A DNA stretch of 64,000 bases from Phocaeicola salanitronis DSM 18170 (GTDB lineage: Bacteria > Bacteroidota > Bacteroidia > Bacteroidales > Bacteroidaceae). Shown piece after piece: positions 17,495-26,786 of this stretch; within the stretch, counting starts at the first letter, position 1; each line of letters begins with the position of its first letter. The stretch spans positions 1,488,001-1,552,000 of the forward strand of contig NC_015164.1 of assembly GCF_000190575.1 (NCBI RefSeq), given 5' to 3'. Under the pieces are notes generated by a model. It did not search any database. It was not told the DNA's origin and saw nothing but the letters and a program-made list of their open reading frames with translations. The position numbers and the translations under genes were made by a program.

Positions 17495-19120
17495 ATGGAT
17501 GAAAAAGCTATATTACTCAAGACGATAGAAGGGCTGAATGCCTCTATTGCTTCATTGTCTGCCACTAATAAAAAACAGGCTGAGCAGAATGAAAAACTGC
17601 AGGCGCGCATCAAGGAGCTGACGGCTCAGGTCGCATGGCTGAACCGTCAGCTCTTTGGGCGTAAATCGGAGAAGCTTCGCGCATATGACCCTAATATCCC
17701 CGATCTTTTTGCAGACGAGTTTGCCGGACTCCAACATCAGGCGGAAGAAAAGCGCGACGAAGCCGTTGGGAAGATTGAAAAGGAATCGGCGGAAGTACGG
17801 AAGCAGAATCGTCAGAACCGAAAAATGATAGAGGACTTACCCGTACTGGAGACCGAGACAATAGAACCGACAGGTGTTGACCTGTCTTTATACCGTAGAA
17901 TAGGCGAAGAGATAACAAAAGTCGTCAAACACAAGCCGGGCATGCTTTACGTCAAGGAAATCATCCGTCCCAAATATGCACTCAAGGACAGCACCATGCT
18001 TCCTCCGGCTGGACAGAAAGGAGTGGAGATTGCCCCCATGCCGCTGATGCCTGTTGACAAGTGCATCGCTGATACCAGCCTGCTTGCCGAGATACTGCTT
18101 CAGAAGTATGAATACCACGTCCCGTTCTACCGTCAGATACGGCAATACAGGCATCTCGGGCTGAAAGGCCTTACGGAAAGCACGCTGGACGGATGGTTCA
18201 AGAAGACGGTAGAACTGCTGAAGCCCCTGTATGAGTCGCTTAAGAAAGAGGTCTTCTCTTGCGACTATGTGCAGGCGGACGAGACCACCATCCCGGTCAT
18301 CAACAGAGGAAAGCACAAGGCGGAAAAGGAATACCTCTGGATGGTCAGGTCTGTCATGGAAAAACTGGTCATCTTCCATTATGACATGGGATCCCGGGCC
18401 GGATCAGTCATCGAATCACTGGCAAGCCAATACCGCTTCAAAGGATACCTTCAATGCGACGGTTTTGCAGGCTATGAGACAGCCTTCAAGACCAACCCCG
18501 ACGTGCGGCTGGTCAATTGCATGGCGCATATCCGCCGTGATTTTGAGCATGCCTTGGGTGAAAACAAAAAGGAAGCCGAATATGGGCTGGCCCAGATACA
18601 GTACATGTACAGGATTGAGCACTGCTGCGATAAGGCGGGCTTGTCGTTCGACGGACGCAAAGCGAAACGCCGGGAACTGACACGCCCAATCATGGAGGCC
18701 ATGAAGACGTGGATGGAAACGGAAGGCATCAAATACAGTCCCCAATCGCTAATCGGCAAAGCTGTCTCGTATGCCTATACCCGATGGGACAACATGATGA
18801 GATGCCTGGAGGACGGACGCCTGCTTTTGGACAACAACCTGGCGGAAAATGCCATCCGGCCAATTGCTTTGGGGCGCAAGAACTATCTCTTCTGCGGTAA
18901 TCACGAGGCTGCCGTTAACATGTCTGTAATCTGTTCCCTGCTGGCCACCTGCAAGGCACACGATGTGAACCCAAGGGATTACCTGAAGGATATCATTGCC
19001 CAAATGCCGTATCATAAGAAGTCCGCTGATGAGGAACTGCTTAACCTTCTTCCGCACAAATGGAAACTGCAACATCCGGAGAGCCTGTTGACCAAACAAA
19101 CTGTAGAATCCGCCAACTAA
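17495..19120 (+). CDS. tnpC: IS66 transposase TnpC (DDE type)
   Basis: A 541-residue protein from the ATG at 17495. It has an N-terminal coiled coil (ASLSATNKKQAEQNEKLQARIKELTAQVAWL, the IS66 leucine-zipper region), then RQLFGRKSEKL. The DDE residues are probably D in DYVQADETTIPV, D in LQCDGFAGYE and E in NNLAENAIRP. The C-terminal IS66 tail contains LGRKNYLFCGNHEAA. No frameshift or stop seen. Confidence 0.95.
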   Translation: MDEKAILLKTIEGLNASIASLSATNKKQAEQNEKLQARIKELTAQVAWLNRQLFGRKSEKLRAYDPNIPDLFADEFAGLQHQAEEKRDEAVGKIEKESAEVRKQNRQNRKMIEDLPVLETETIEPTGVDLSLYRRIGEEITKVVKHKPGMLYVKEIIRPKYALKDSTMLPPAGQKGVEIAPMPLMPVDKCIADTSLLAEILLQKYEYHVPFYRQIRQYRHLGLKGLTESTLDGWFKKTVELLKPLYESLKKEVFSCDYVQADETTIPVINRGKHKAEKEYLWMVRSVMEKLVIFHYDMGSRAGSVIESLASQYRFKGYLQCDGFAGYETAFKTNPDVRLVNCMAHIRRDFEHALGENKKEAEYGLAQIQYMYRIEHCCDKAGLSFDGRKAKRRELTRPIMEAMKTWMETEGIKYSPQSLIGKAVSYAYTRWDNMMRCLEDGRLLLDNNLAENAIRPIALGRKNYLFCGNHEAAVNMSVICSLLATCKAHDVNPRDYLKDIIAQMPYHKKSADEELLNLLPHKWKLQHPESLLTKQTVESAN

Positions 19121-19300
19121 CCACAACGTCAACATACAGGTTCAACAAAACTATAGCGACTGTCACTATGAATCCAATAGTAACAGTCGCTATCATTATA
19201 TAGATATTTAATGACTGTAGTTTATCGAATGCTTACGGCGATGTGGAAATGCACAATTCTAAAACACGCAAAGTATAACTCCTGATTCGCATAAATAAGT

Positions 19301-19355
19301 AAAAAAACGACAGAGCCATACAGAAATTTCACTTCAAAATATTCTGTATGGCTCT
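19301..19355 (-). terminator. Rho-independent terminator of the kinase/FHA operon
   Basis: A perfect 14-bp stem AGAGCCATACAGAA (19312-19325) / TTCTGTATGGCTCT (19342-19355). In minus orientation it is followed by GTCG and a run of seven U (complement of 19301-19307). It lies 24 bp past the last operon gene. Confidence 0.92.
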
Positions 19356-19378
19356 TGCATCAATTACGGAAAACAATA

Positions 19379-20686
19379 TCATTCAATTTTACACCAAATG
19401 ACTTTCTTTCCTTGCGGTTTATAAATTACATACTCTCCTGTTGACACAGGATATTCCAATTTTAATGTGTGATTGGCACTTACCGAAACACCAGACGGAC
19501 GGACACTACGTTGAACTAAATCTTCATAAGTAAAAACATAACGCATTTTCCCTTTTACTTTCATCTGCACCAACTTCAAAAGAATACACTCCCGATTAGA
19601 CATATCATCATAGGTTTCTAAGATTAACTTACCGCCTATTGAATCCTGTTTTAAGACAACAGGCTTTCCTTCTACATCCAACATCAAGAATGAATCCCGT
19701 TCGTCAACATCCATCATATTAACTTTTTGTCGATTAACAAAAAATTCATCCTGCCTGACAATAATATCATCCAATGGAGCATAAGCTTCATTCTTTTCTT
19801 TGCGGATTTCTGTAATATCACCACTATAACATTTTAATATCTCGTCATTCTCCTGTTGGAACAAGACATAACCTTCTGTCTGCTTCGTCCCATAATTCTG
19901 TTCTATCAGCACTCCCCTTACTACTTTTCCAGGTTTGGCATAAAGAATTTCAATATAAGGAACTTGCTCAATCAAACGTTGCGTTTTATTCAATTTTACT
20001 TTTTTTTGAGTCACAATTTTATCCGAACTGATGACTTCTACCATTCCGTCATCTTTTAATAACCGGATAAATTTACCAGGAACCTGTTCAATAATCTGCC
20101 CGGAAAGAATTTCATCCGAATGCAATTCTATTTTATCAACAGTACCGCTCAACTCTGTTTTTCCACGCACTGGACGCTTAATTGAACGAATGTCTTTCCA
20201 ACTTAAATAATAAGTATTAGGAGCAAAATCAAGATATTTGACTATAGCCCCTTTCTCCACAATACGGACTTTACGTGGCGTTACATTCCAAACAGTTCCA
20301 TTGGCTCCTATCTTCCGAGGATGTTCCATGGCTACCGAATCTTTGTTTGCATCCGTCTTTTCCAATACTATATCACTTAAGGTCAAGTATTTTTTCCCTT
20401 GAAGCGTTTCTACGGCATTAGGATTATCCTTCACCCATTCTTTCCATTGCTCTGAGAGCTTATCCACTTCTGTTTCATGCCTAACAATGGAAACAACTTT
20501 ATCCGAAGGCACGTAAATAGTCGCTTTTTGTGCCACAAAGACAATATCCTTACCCGGACGTTGAACGGACATATATCCTTCAAGCACCGAACCATCCTGT
20601 AAGACAACCGTCTCAACAGGATATGCATGAAGCAAAGTGACACAACAAATTAAAATAAAGCTCAAATAAATTCTATTTGTTTTCAT
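19379..20686 (-). CDS. Exported repeat protein of the kinase/FHA operon (function unknown)
   Basis: A 435-residue protein with a signal peptide (MKTNRIYLSFILICCVTLLHA, cut at about 21). The body is beta-rich with at least three related units: VLQDGSVLEGYMSVQRPGKD near residue 28, SDEILSGQIIEQVPGKFIRLL near 190, and GKVVRGVLIEQNYGTKQTEG near 255. This looks like repeated small barrels of SH3/Sm-like character (inference). No enzymatic motif seen. It is the last gene of the eight-gene operon, 13 bp after the WG-repeat gene, and is followed by the terminator. Probably periplasmic or surface-associated. Confidence 0.75.
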   Translation of the reverse strand: MKTNRIYLSFILICCVTLLHAYPVETVVLQDGSVLEGYMSVQRPGKDIVFVAQKATIYVPSDKVVSIVRHETEVDKLSEQWKEWVKDNPNAVETLQGKKYLTLSDIVLEKTDANKDSVAMEHPRKIGANGTVWNVTPRKVRIVEKGAIVKYLDFAPNTYYLSWKDIRSIKRPVRGKTELSGTVDKIELHSDEILSGQIIEQVPGKFIRLLKDDGMVEVISSDKIVTQKKVKLNKTQRLIEQVPYIEILYAKPGKVVRGVLIEQNYGTKQTEGYVLFQQENDEILKCYSGDITEIRKEKNEAYAPLDDIIVRQDEFFVNRQKVNMMDVDERDSFLMLDVEGKPVVLKQDSIGGKLILETYDDMSNRECILLKLVQMKVKGKMRYVFTYEDLVQRSVRPSGVSVSANHTLKLEYPVSTGEYVIYKPQGKKVIWCKIE

Positions 20687-20699
20687 ATCGTTCTGTCTT

Positions 20700-22238
20700 T
20701 TAATACTCTGTAAAGAAAGGTAACAACTGAATCCGTTTACTTGTCTTCTTCGAAGTTAAAGAAGTAGAAACAGTGATAGCCCTATACTCTTTTTTAAGCA
20801 CTTTTGTAAAAGTTGCATATATTGTCTGGCTTTGTCCGGGACTCAGCTTCAGTTCCTTAGAAACCGGCGCTAAACGACTGCCCGAAATATTGACACTAAA
20901 TGTTTTTACTTCAGAGGTGTTATTAGTAAATGTAACCTTAACCGAAGCATTGTCTTTCACATTTGCTTTTGCAACAGAAGGGGAAATAGAAATGTCCACC
21001 TGACCTCCAGAAGCAGAAACTGTCGATGAGGCATTCCCCATAGCATCATTCCATACAATCAAATCTTCTCCTTCCAATTGCAAGGTATAACTGCCTTTAG
21101 CACGCATAAAAGAAAAAACACGACTTGAAGAAGAATCTCCCGGACGGACACATTTCTGTGTTTCTTTCCCTATACAAGACAATTCAAGAGACGTTTTTCT
21201 CCATTCATCAGGAACTGTTACTATATAATCAACAGATTCCATATCCGAACCCGATGCAGCCAATGTTCCTTTTGAAGCCCGACAACTAAAGGCTGAACGT
21301 ATCAACTTCAAAACACCAAACTTCTTGTTCTTTGAAGCAATAGCATATCCTTTACTAAAAGGCATCGCTTCGTCAAACTGGCAAGGCAAAATAATAGCCG
21401 CCCCCGATTTATAGCCATACAACCCTTCTTTTACAAAAGTAGAAGGACCATCATACGTTATATCCGGCATAGCGTCAAACACATCGAAATCATCTTCTGA
21501 CCCTAAAGCATGTTTCTTGTCAAAAGACAAAGCAACATTATTGTCTGTCCGTATTACCTTGCCGGAAGTATTTATAAAACAATATTTTCCTTCCTTGGTT
21601 ACAACCAATGCCTCTCCATTTTTAAAAGAAGTCCCCATCGTGATATCTTCCAAATCTGCTTGTAAAGGCATGGTTTTCCCGTCCTTATCAATATACGATA
21701 TTTTTTCTTTACCGGTCTTTATTAAATCGACTCCGATTCCGAGAATACCTTTTCCTTTACCAACAGCAGCCCAACCTTCTGAAAAAGGATAAGCCGAAGA
21801 ATAACTACAATTAACAACCAATTTACCACTGGTATCCATATATCCATATCTTTTCCGCTTATTATATACTGGCAATCTGCCTTCTGAAAAGAACGGATAA
21901 GCTTTTACATAATATTCTCCCATAATCGAAGTTACACTTCCGTCCCGATACAAGATATTTGTCAGTTGATAATCTCCATCCTCTGTCCGATTCAAGACCA
22001 AGGCACAACCTTCGCTCATAGCAGTAATCGAATCGGCTGATACAGATACAACAACTTCTCCTTCAGCATTGACAACCCCGACCTTATTGCCTGAACTTAC
22101 CTTATACACGCCTTCCGCATAACGGACTACAGAGTCATAATAAGGCTTTATTATCCATTTGGCAGTCTGCGACTTAGCTTGCAAAGCAAAACACAAGCCA
22201 CATACCAGCCATAACCAACCACTCAATTTACGAATCAT
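20700..22238 (-). CDS. Exported WG-repeat protein with C-terminal Ig-like domain
   Basis: A 512-residue protein with a signal peptide (cut after about QAKSQ, residue 24). Residues 25-320 hold WG-type repeats: YAEGVYKVSSGNKVGVVNAEGEVV, FSEGRLPVYNKRKRYGYMDTSGKLV, FSEGWAAVGKGKG.., and FSKGYAIASKNKKFGVLKL. The C-terminal 90 residues (VKVTFTNNTSEVKTFSVNISG .. LKLSPGQSQTIYATF) look like an Ig-like CARDB fold. WG repeats are thought to bind ligands, but no ligand is known here. Its ATG overlaps the stop of the protease gene by 4 bp (ATGA), so the two are translationally coupled. Confidence 0.8.
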   Translation of the reverse strand: MIRKLSGWLWLVCGLCFALQAKSQTAKWIIKPYYDSVVRYAEGVYKVSSGNKVGVVNAEGEVVVSVSADSITAMSEGCALVLNRTEDGDYQLTNILYRDGSVTSIMGEYYVKAYPFFSEGRLPVYNKRKRYGYMDTSGKLVVNCSYSSAYPFSEGWAAVGKGKGILGIGVDLIKTGKEKISYIDKDGKTMPLQADLEDITMGTSFKNGEALVVTKEGKYCFINTSGKVIRTDNNVALSFDKKHALGSEDDFDVFDAMPDITYDGPSTFVKEGLYGYKSGAAIILPCQFDEAMPFSKGYAIASKNKKFGVLKLIRSAFSCRASKGTLAASGSDMESVDYIVTVPDEWRKTSLELSCIGKETQKCVRPGDSSSSRVFSFMRAKGSYTLQLEGEDLIVWNDAMGNASSTVSASGGQVDISISPSVAKANVKDNASVKVTFTNNTSEVKTFSVNISGSRLAPVSKELKLSPGQSQTIYATFTKVLKKEYRAITVSTSLTSKKTSKRIQLLPFFTEY

Positions 22239-23842
22239 AATCCGACCTCCTCGTTATACATTTCCTGCAAATATTTGGCTTGGCATGCACGACCATAAGT
22301 AGCACCTGCAGCTCTTCTTCCCCATAAAACACCAACTAATTCTCCTGTTTTCGGATTAAATATTGGCGAACCGCTGGCTCCTCCTTGTGATTCTCCCTGA
22401 AAATCAAACGAATATTTACCAGGGATTCTGCTACACATTGTTTCCCGAATTACCGGCTCCAATGAATGAGTCTGACTATCCAAATTCCAAGCATTTCCTC
22501 TTGGATAACCAATCCACACCAATTTATCCTTCAACGGTATCAGCTTTTCAGATTTCACTTTACTCAAATCAAATACAAATTTAATATCCTCCGGAGTCTT
22601 TTTCGTATTCAATTGCAACAAAGCTATATCTTTGTCTTGTGTATCCGAAGCTATTAATACATCACATCTTTCATATTCATCTATATGAGTGTAGTTTCTA
22701 CCCGGATATCCTACAGAAATATAATTCATTTTACCTGAAAAACTAGTTTTACAATTCTTAAGCTGACGAATTAACGTATTTATAGTCAATATATTATAAC
22801 GACCATTCTTTACAGCTTGCATTTTTATCATCTTCCAAAATAGATTTCCCGATTCATCATATTTATTTATGAGTGCATTCGCCACCTCATCATTATAAGG
22901 AATCTCTACGGGAATCTCCATTTCCAAGAATTCAGCCATAGCAGTACGAGCATTTTTCTCCTCATCACTACCTTCGTCTTCCACCCACGGTGTAGCTACA
23001 TGACGATTAGTTGCCATACGCCCTTCACGATCTACAAAAAAAGCCGTAGCGCTATAAGTATATATTTCCCATGGAAATTCTCCACTTTTAACATCCGGAC
23101 GCCCCGCTGATGCCATCACACTAAGCCATATATCATCCTGAATAGGAGAATCTTCAAATTTGATATTTAATGAATACTGTGCATCTACATAAACAACCGC
23201 CTTACGCACCTCATTAATGTCAATGTCTTTATGAATAAACAACATTACCAAATATATAATCCCAGCCAAAGCTGCTGCAGACCCTACACCAATTGCTATT
23301 TTCTTCCAAATATCAATCGGATTCGGCATAAACGGTTTCAACTGTTCTGTCACATCAAGATCCCCACAAATAACAACATCTCCTCTTCGTACACGTACTT
23401 CCTTGCCCGGCTGTATCTTTACTCCGTTCACTTTTGTTCCGTTTACTGAAGAAGAATCCTTAATGAAGGCTTTGTTATCTTTAGTAATCACAAGCGAAGC
23501 ATGAAAACGGCTCACAAACTGACTATCGATAACAAGATCGTTGTGAAAACTTTTACCGATATTAACCACCCTTTTATATTTGCTGACATCATCGCAAGGA
23601 GGAACTTTATGCCAATTTAATTCTTCATCAGCAAAGCGAATTAAATCACCTTTTTTTACAGGGACTTCCACATCCGGAGTAATTCGTTTGTTATTGACAA
23701 ATGTACCGTTTGTACTGCTTTTGTCTACCAACAACATTTCTCCGCTATCCAACAAAATCAATTCGGCATGCAAAGTACTTACTCTTTCACTATTCAACAC
23801 AATATTATTGGTAGCTGACCTACCTATTTTTAATAGTCTCAT
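22235..23842 (-). CDS. FHA-FHA-transmembrane-trypsin-like serine protease
   Basis: A 535-residue protein. FHA1 (about 1-80): GRS at 7-9, VSTLHA, STNGTFVN. FHA2 (about 92-165): IGKSFHNDLVI, VSRFHA, SVNGTKVNG; here the usual phosphate-binding Arg of the GR motif is Lys97. A membrane helix lies at 181-203. The outer half is an HtrA/trypsin-like domain with a full triad: His281 (MATNRHVAT), Asp405 (DKDIALLQL) and Ser490 (GGASGSPIF). The layout puts phosphothreonine readers in the cytoplasm and a protease in the periplasm. It follows the small FHA gene by 18 bp. I do not know a characterised homologue. Confidence 0.88.
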   Translation of the reverse strand: MRLLKIGRSATNNIVLNSERVSTLHAELILLDSGEMLLVDKSSTNGTFVNNKRITPDVEVPVKKGDLIRFADEELNWHKVPPCDDVSKYKRVVNIGKSFHNDLVIDSQFVSRFHASLVITKDNKAFIKDSSSVNGTKVNGVKIQPGKEVRVRRGDVVICGDLDVTEQLKPFMPNPIDIWKKIAIGVGSAAALAGIIYLVMLFIHKDIDINEVRKAVVYVDAQYSLNIKFEDSPIQDDIWLSVMASAGRPDVKSGEFPWEIYTYSATAFFVDREGRMATNRHVATPWVEDEGSDEEKNARTAMAEFLEMEIPVEIPYNDEVANALINKYDESGNLFWKMIKMQAVKNGRYNILTINTLIRQLKNCKTSFSGKMNYISVGYPGRNYTHIDEYERCDVLIASDTQDKDIALLQLNTKKTPEDIKFVFDLSKVKSEKLIPLKDKLVWIGYPRGNAWNLDSQTHSLEPVIRETMCSRIPGKYSFDFQGESQGGASGSPIFNPKTGELVGVLWGRRAAGATYGRACQAKYLQEMYNEEVGL

Positions 23843-23860
23843 ATCGCTTATTTTTTATAG

Positions 23861-24436
23861 TTACATAATAATCGGATTCTTCTCTGGTGTTTTTTCTTTA
23901 GCTACAGTGTCTGGTTTCTCCTTCGCTGCAGGCTTTTTCTTGGGTTTAGGCAAAAGGTCAGCGCCGCTTGGCTCATCCAAACTTTTAGGTATCGCCAACG
24001 TTCCTTCCCCACGTTCTCCTTCTTTCGGACTTTCTTGCCGAACCGAATCATTTACAGCCTCCTTATGAACTGGATTTACAGGCAATTGAGGTATATCGGG
24101 CTCTTTTTCTTTAAAAAAGAACACAATCGCAACGACAATGGCAACTGCCAAAACAGCTCCCAATGCGATATACCGATAAATTCGCATCGTATTAGGAACC
24201 AATGACCAATCTAATTGCCTTACATGCGCAAAAGACACGACATCTTTACGTGTCACAGGATAAGGGATATTCGGAGTCAACTTAATTCCATTTACAAAGG
24301 TGCCGTTTTGTCCCATATCGATAAGTTCCATTTTACCCGTTGCATGGATTTTCAAAATCGCATGCCGACGGCTGATTACATTTTCCGGCAAAACTATGTT
24401 GCAATCTTCGCCTCTTCCTATTGATATTACTTTCAT
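23861..24436 (-). CDS. Membrane-anchored FHA-domain protein
   Basis: A 191-residue protein. A canonical FHA domain occupies residues 1-78: SIGRGEDCNIVL, ISRRHAIL, MGQNGTFVNG, with all phosphothreonine-binding residues (Arg8, Ser22, Asn44) present. A membrane helix at 88-108 is followed by a Pro/Lys/Glu-rich tail of about 80 residues (KPKKKPAAKEKPD) predicted to lie outside. Probably recruits phosphorylated partners to the inner membrane. Gaps to neighbours are 17 and 18 bp. Confidence 0.9.
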   Translation of the reverse strand: MKVISIGRGEDCNIVLPENVISRRHAILKIHATGKMELIDMGQNGTFVNGIKLTPNIPYPVTRKDVVSFAHVRQLDWSLVPNTMRIYRYIALGAVLAVAIVVAIVFFFKEKEPDIPQLPVNPVHKEAVNDSVRQESPKEGERGEGTLAIPKSLDEPSGADLLPKPKKKPAAKEKPDTVAKEKTPEKNPIIM

Positions 24437-24453
24437 ATCATTCCATTTTACGG

Positions 24454-25809
24454 TTATTCTGATTTCCTTATTTTGTCTTTATATTCATCTATTTTTTTTA
24501 TAATTGCAATATAATGCCCTTGAGATTTATCCGTGTCTTTTTGAGCTATCGAATTACTCAGCCAACTGACAACACCTGTTACCTTTTCGTTTTCAGTTAT
24601 TCCATATTCTTTCAGACTCGGAGCCAAAACTTCAAATTCTTCCTTTGTTTGTGACAATTTCTTATTCTTCTCAGTTCCTTCTTTCATTTTTTTCAACTCC
24701 TCAAGCTGAGCGATAATCTTATCCAACTGGTCTATTATTTCCATTTTATGCTTAGACTCATCTACATATTTTTCCAACTCCTCAAAATTCTTTTCTTCTA
24801 CTTTCTTATTAATAATATCCAGCTTTTCACGAAAATCCGCTTCCATCTTGCCTAAAGCATCTTTCATCCTCCTATCAAGCACAGAATCCATATATTCTTG
24901 ATCCACCTTACTCTCATCTACCACCGTTTTTTCTTGTGGAACTTGAATCAATTGAATAACATTTCCTGCCAAACTGATACAGCACAAAGCCGATAATCCT
25001 ATCAGAATATTTCTCGTTTTCGTACTCATTTTTTCTTTTTTTATTGAATTAGATGTTGTTTCTATTAAAGTTACAGTCAAATTATCATGGGTACCTCCTG
25101 ACGCAAATCCCTGCTCATCCACCTTTATAACCAAACTTTCTACAGCACCTGCAGGAGATTTCGTTTGAGAAGCAATCTGAACAATCATCTTCTCTGGAAA
25201 TACTCCCCATATACCATCCGTACACAACATAAAACGGTCTCCCTTTTCATAAGCCAGTTCTGCCACTTCCGCCTCTACTTCCGGCTGAATGCCTAATGCT
25301 CGAGTAATGACATTTGACTGAGAAGACAAACGAGCTTGTTCTTCGGTCAACGTTTTATTCTTGACCATTTCAAAAACCAACGAATGGTCAAAAGAACGGA
25401 AAACCTTTCTTCCTCCCCGAAATAAATAACATCGGCTGTCACCTACATGAGCCACCACAGCCGAATATTCATTTATCAACAAAAGCACAGCCGTAGTACC
25501 CATTCCCTTGAGATGCGGATTTTCTTTTACTTTAATATAAAGTAATCGGTTGGCTTGTTGTACAGCTTGTTGTACAGCCTCTATCCGTGAGACAGAAGGG
25601 TCGCATACCTGAATTGACTGAATAATAGCTTCCACCGCTAAAGAAGAAGCCAGTTTTCCACCTGGTCCTCCTCCCATCCCGTCACATACAACGATCAATA
25701 GTCCCAATGCTGTATCAACATAACCACATGAATCCTGATTCTCTTTTCGTCCGCCCTGCCGAGAATCTATAAAACCGACAAAAGGCATTGATGTATTTAT
25801 CTGAATCAT
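24454..25809 (-). CDS. PP2C-type protein phosphatase with membrane helix and coiled-coil tail
   Basis: A 451-residue protein from the ATG at 25809. The PPM/PP2C domain (about 8-250) keeps all metal-site motifs: ENQDS (24-27), CDGMGGGPGG (42-51), GMGTTAVLLL, VGDSRCYLF, NVITRALG, LCTDGIWG (195-202) and HDNLTV (241-246). A membrane helix lies at 267-287. The rest (about 300-451) is helical, Lys/Glu-rich coiled coil. It should remove phosphates placed by the two kinases. The start overlaps the stop of the upstream kinase by 4 bp (ATGA). The longer in-frame start at 25863 would lie inside the kinase coding region. Confidence 0.93.
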   Translation of the reverse strand: MIQINTSMPFVGFIDSRQGGRKENQDSCGYVDTALGLLIVVCDGMGGGPGGKLASSLAVEAIIQSIQVCDPSVSRIEAVQQAVQQANRLLYIKVKENPHLKGMGTTAVLLLINEYSAVVAHVGDSRCYLFRGGRKVFRSFDHSLVFEMVKNKTLTEEQARLSSQSNVITRALGIQPEVEAEVAELAYEKGDRFMLCTDGIWGVFPEKMIVQIASQTKSPAGAVESLVIKVDEQGFASGGTHDNLTVTLIETTSNSIKKEKMSTKTRNILIGLSALCCISLAGNVIQLIQVPQEKTVVDESKVDQEYMDSVLDRRMKDALGKMEADFREKLDIINKKVEEKNFEELEKYVDESKHKMEIIDQLDKIIAQLEELKKMKEGTEKNKKLSQTKEEFEVLAPSLKEYGITENEKVTGVVSWLSNSIAQKDTDKSQGHYIAIIKKIDEYKDKIRKSE

Positions 25810-26774
25810 AATAATAGCATAAGAATTAGTATTAAAATTACTCCGGCAATACCACCTATACAAATAGGAAGAAGCCAGTTGTTTTTCTTTTCCTTAACCA
25901 TAAAAGATTGCTGAATTGCCTTCTTAAAATCCAAAGCTGACTGAAAACGATTCTGAGGATACTTATCTGTAGCACGCAACAAAACATCCATTAAGGCTTT
26001 AGGTATTTCCGGAGACTCAGGCAACAACTTTGTCCGTTGCAATTCCAAAGTCTCTTCCATTGTCGGAGCATCGAAAGGATTCGTACCTGTCAACAATTCA
26101 TATAACGTTACCCCCAACTCATAAAAATCAGCGGTTTTGTCTACATGAAACATTTTTTGCCCTGCTTCCAATACTTGCTCCGGAGCGGCATACTTGGGCG
26201 TACCGACCAAACCTGCCGAAGTAATATCCATATCATCTCCCGCAAAAGCAATACCTAAATCCATCAAACGCACATTGCTTCCATTCTCCAACATAATATT
26301 AGAAGGCTTTATATCCATATGAATCACATTTCTGGAATGGATAAAATCCAACGCGTCTAATACTCGATAAATAAACTCACAAATTTTCTGTACACGAATT
26401 TCTTTGGAACAAGAATTCAAACTGACCTTTACATATTGTTCTAAAGTAACCCCATGCACTAAACGGCTTACAATAAATATAGGACCCCTATTCGGCTGTT
26501 CTTCACAATATCCAATCATTTCAACCAAATTGGGATGACGGAATTCCAAAGAAGCCTCCAATTTTGCCCGTTTCCGAATACTCGGAATATTGGCATATTT
26601 ATCGTGTACACGCTTTATAGCAACCTTCTGACCGGTTAAAAACGACTGGCCCAAATAAACTGTTCCCATTGCTCCTTCACCCAAAGGAGAGGCTCCTAAA
26701 TCATAACCGAACCATTCGTCTCCGATTTTCAGGTCGACTTCATTCCCTCTATAAATAACATTTTTCGCATTCAT
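25806..26774 (-). CDS. Tail-anchored Hanks-type Ser/Thr protein kinase
   Basis: A 322-residue protein from the ATG at 26774 (a TTG two codons earlier is also in frame). Kinase features: glycine loop PLGEGAMGTVYLG, VAIK lysine near 54, catalytic loop HMDIKPSN near 152-159, MDLG in place of DFG near 171-174, and GTPKYAAPEQ. The HRD arginine is Met and the DFG Phe is Leu, but the catalytic Asp, Lys and Asn remain, so activity is likely. The last 22 residues (LLPICIGGIAGVILILILML) are a membrane helix with no outer domain. It is 12 bp after the first kinase gene and coupled to the phosphatase. Confidence 0.93.
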   Translation of the reverse strand: MNAKNVIYRGNEVDLKIGDEWFGYDLGASPLGEGAMGTVYLGQSFLTGQKVAIKRVHDKYANIPSIRKRAKLEASLEFRHPNLVEMIGYCEEQPNRGPIFIVSRLVHGVTLEQYVKVSLNSCSKEIRVQKICEFIYRVLDALDFIHSRNVIHMDIKPSNIMLENGSNVRLMDLGIAFAGDDMDITSAGLVGTPKYAAPEQVLEAGQKMFHVDKTADFYELGVTLYELLTGTNPFDAPTMEETLELQRTKLLPESPEIPKALMDVLLRATDKYPQNRFQSALDFKKAIQQSFMVKEKKNNWLLPICIGGIAGVILILILMLLL

Positions 26775-26786
26775 CCGCAAACTCCT

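Larger units (their letters stand above)
16642..19236 (+). mobile_element. IS66-family insertion sequence, complete
   Basis: The ends GTAAGCATTC (16642) and GAATGCTTAC (ending 19236) are inverted repeats, bracketed by a perfect 8-bp duplication GGCGATGT (16634-16641 and 19237-19244). The three IS66 genes are all intact, in the usual order tnpA, tnpB, tnpC. Total 2595 bp. The intact frames and perfect duplication indicate a recent insertion. Confidence 0.95.
16175..19287. mobile_element. Nested insertion block bounded by a 12-bp inverted repeat
   Basis: AATCAGGAGTTA at 16175-16186 and its complement TAACTCCTGATT at 19276-19287 enclose the MITE-like element (16235-16426), the IS66 element (16642-19236) and remnants of an older palindromic block. 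The remnant at about 16500-16546 (GCTTTGCG .. TTTGTGCATTTCTACATCGCC) is an imperfect inverted match to 19237-19274. The IS66 element therefore landed in one arm of an existing inverted repeat. Confidence 0.6.
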
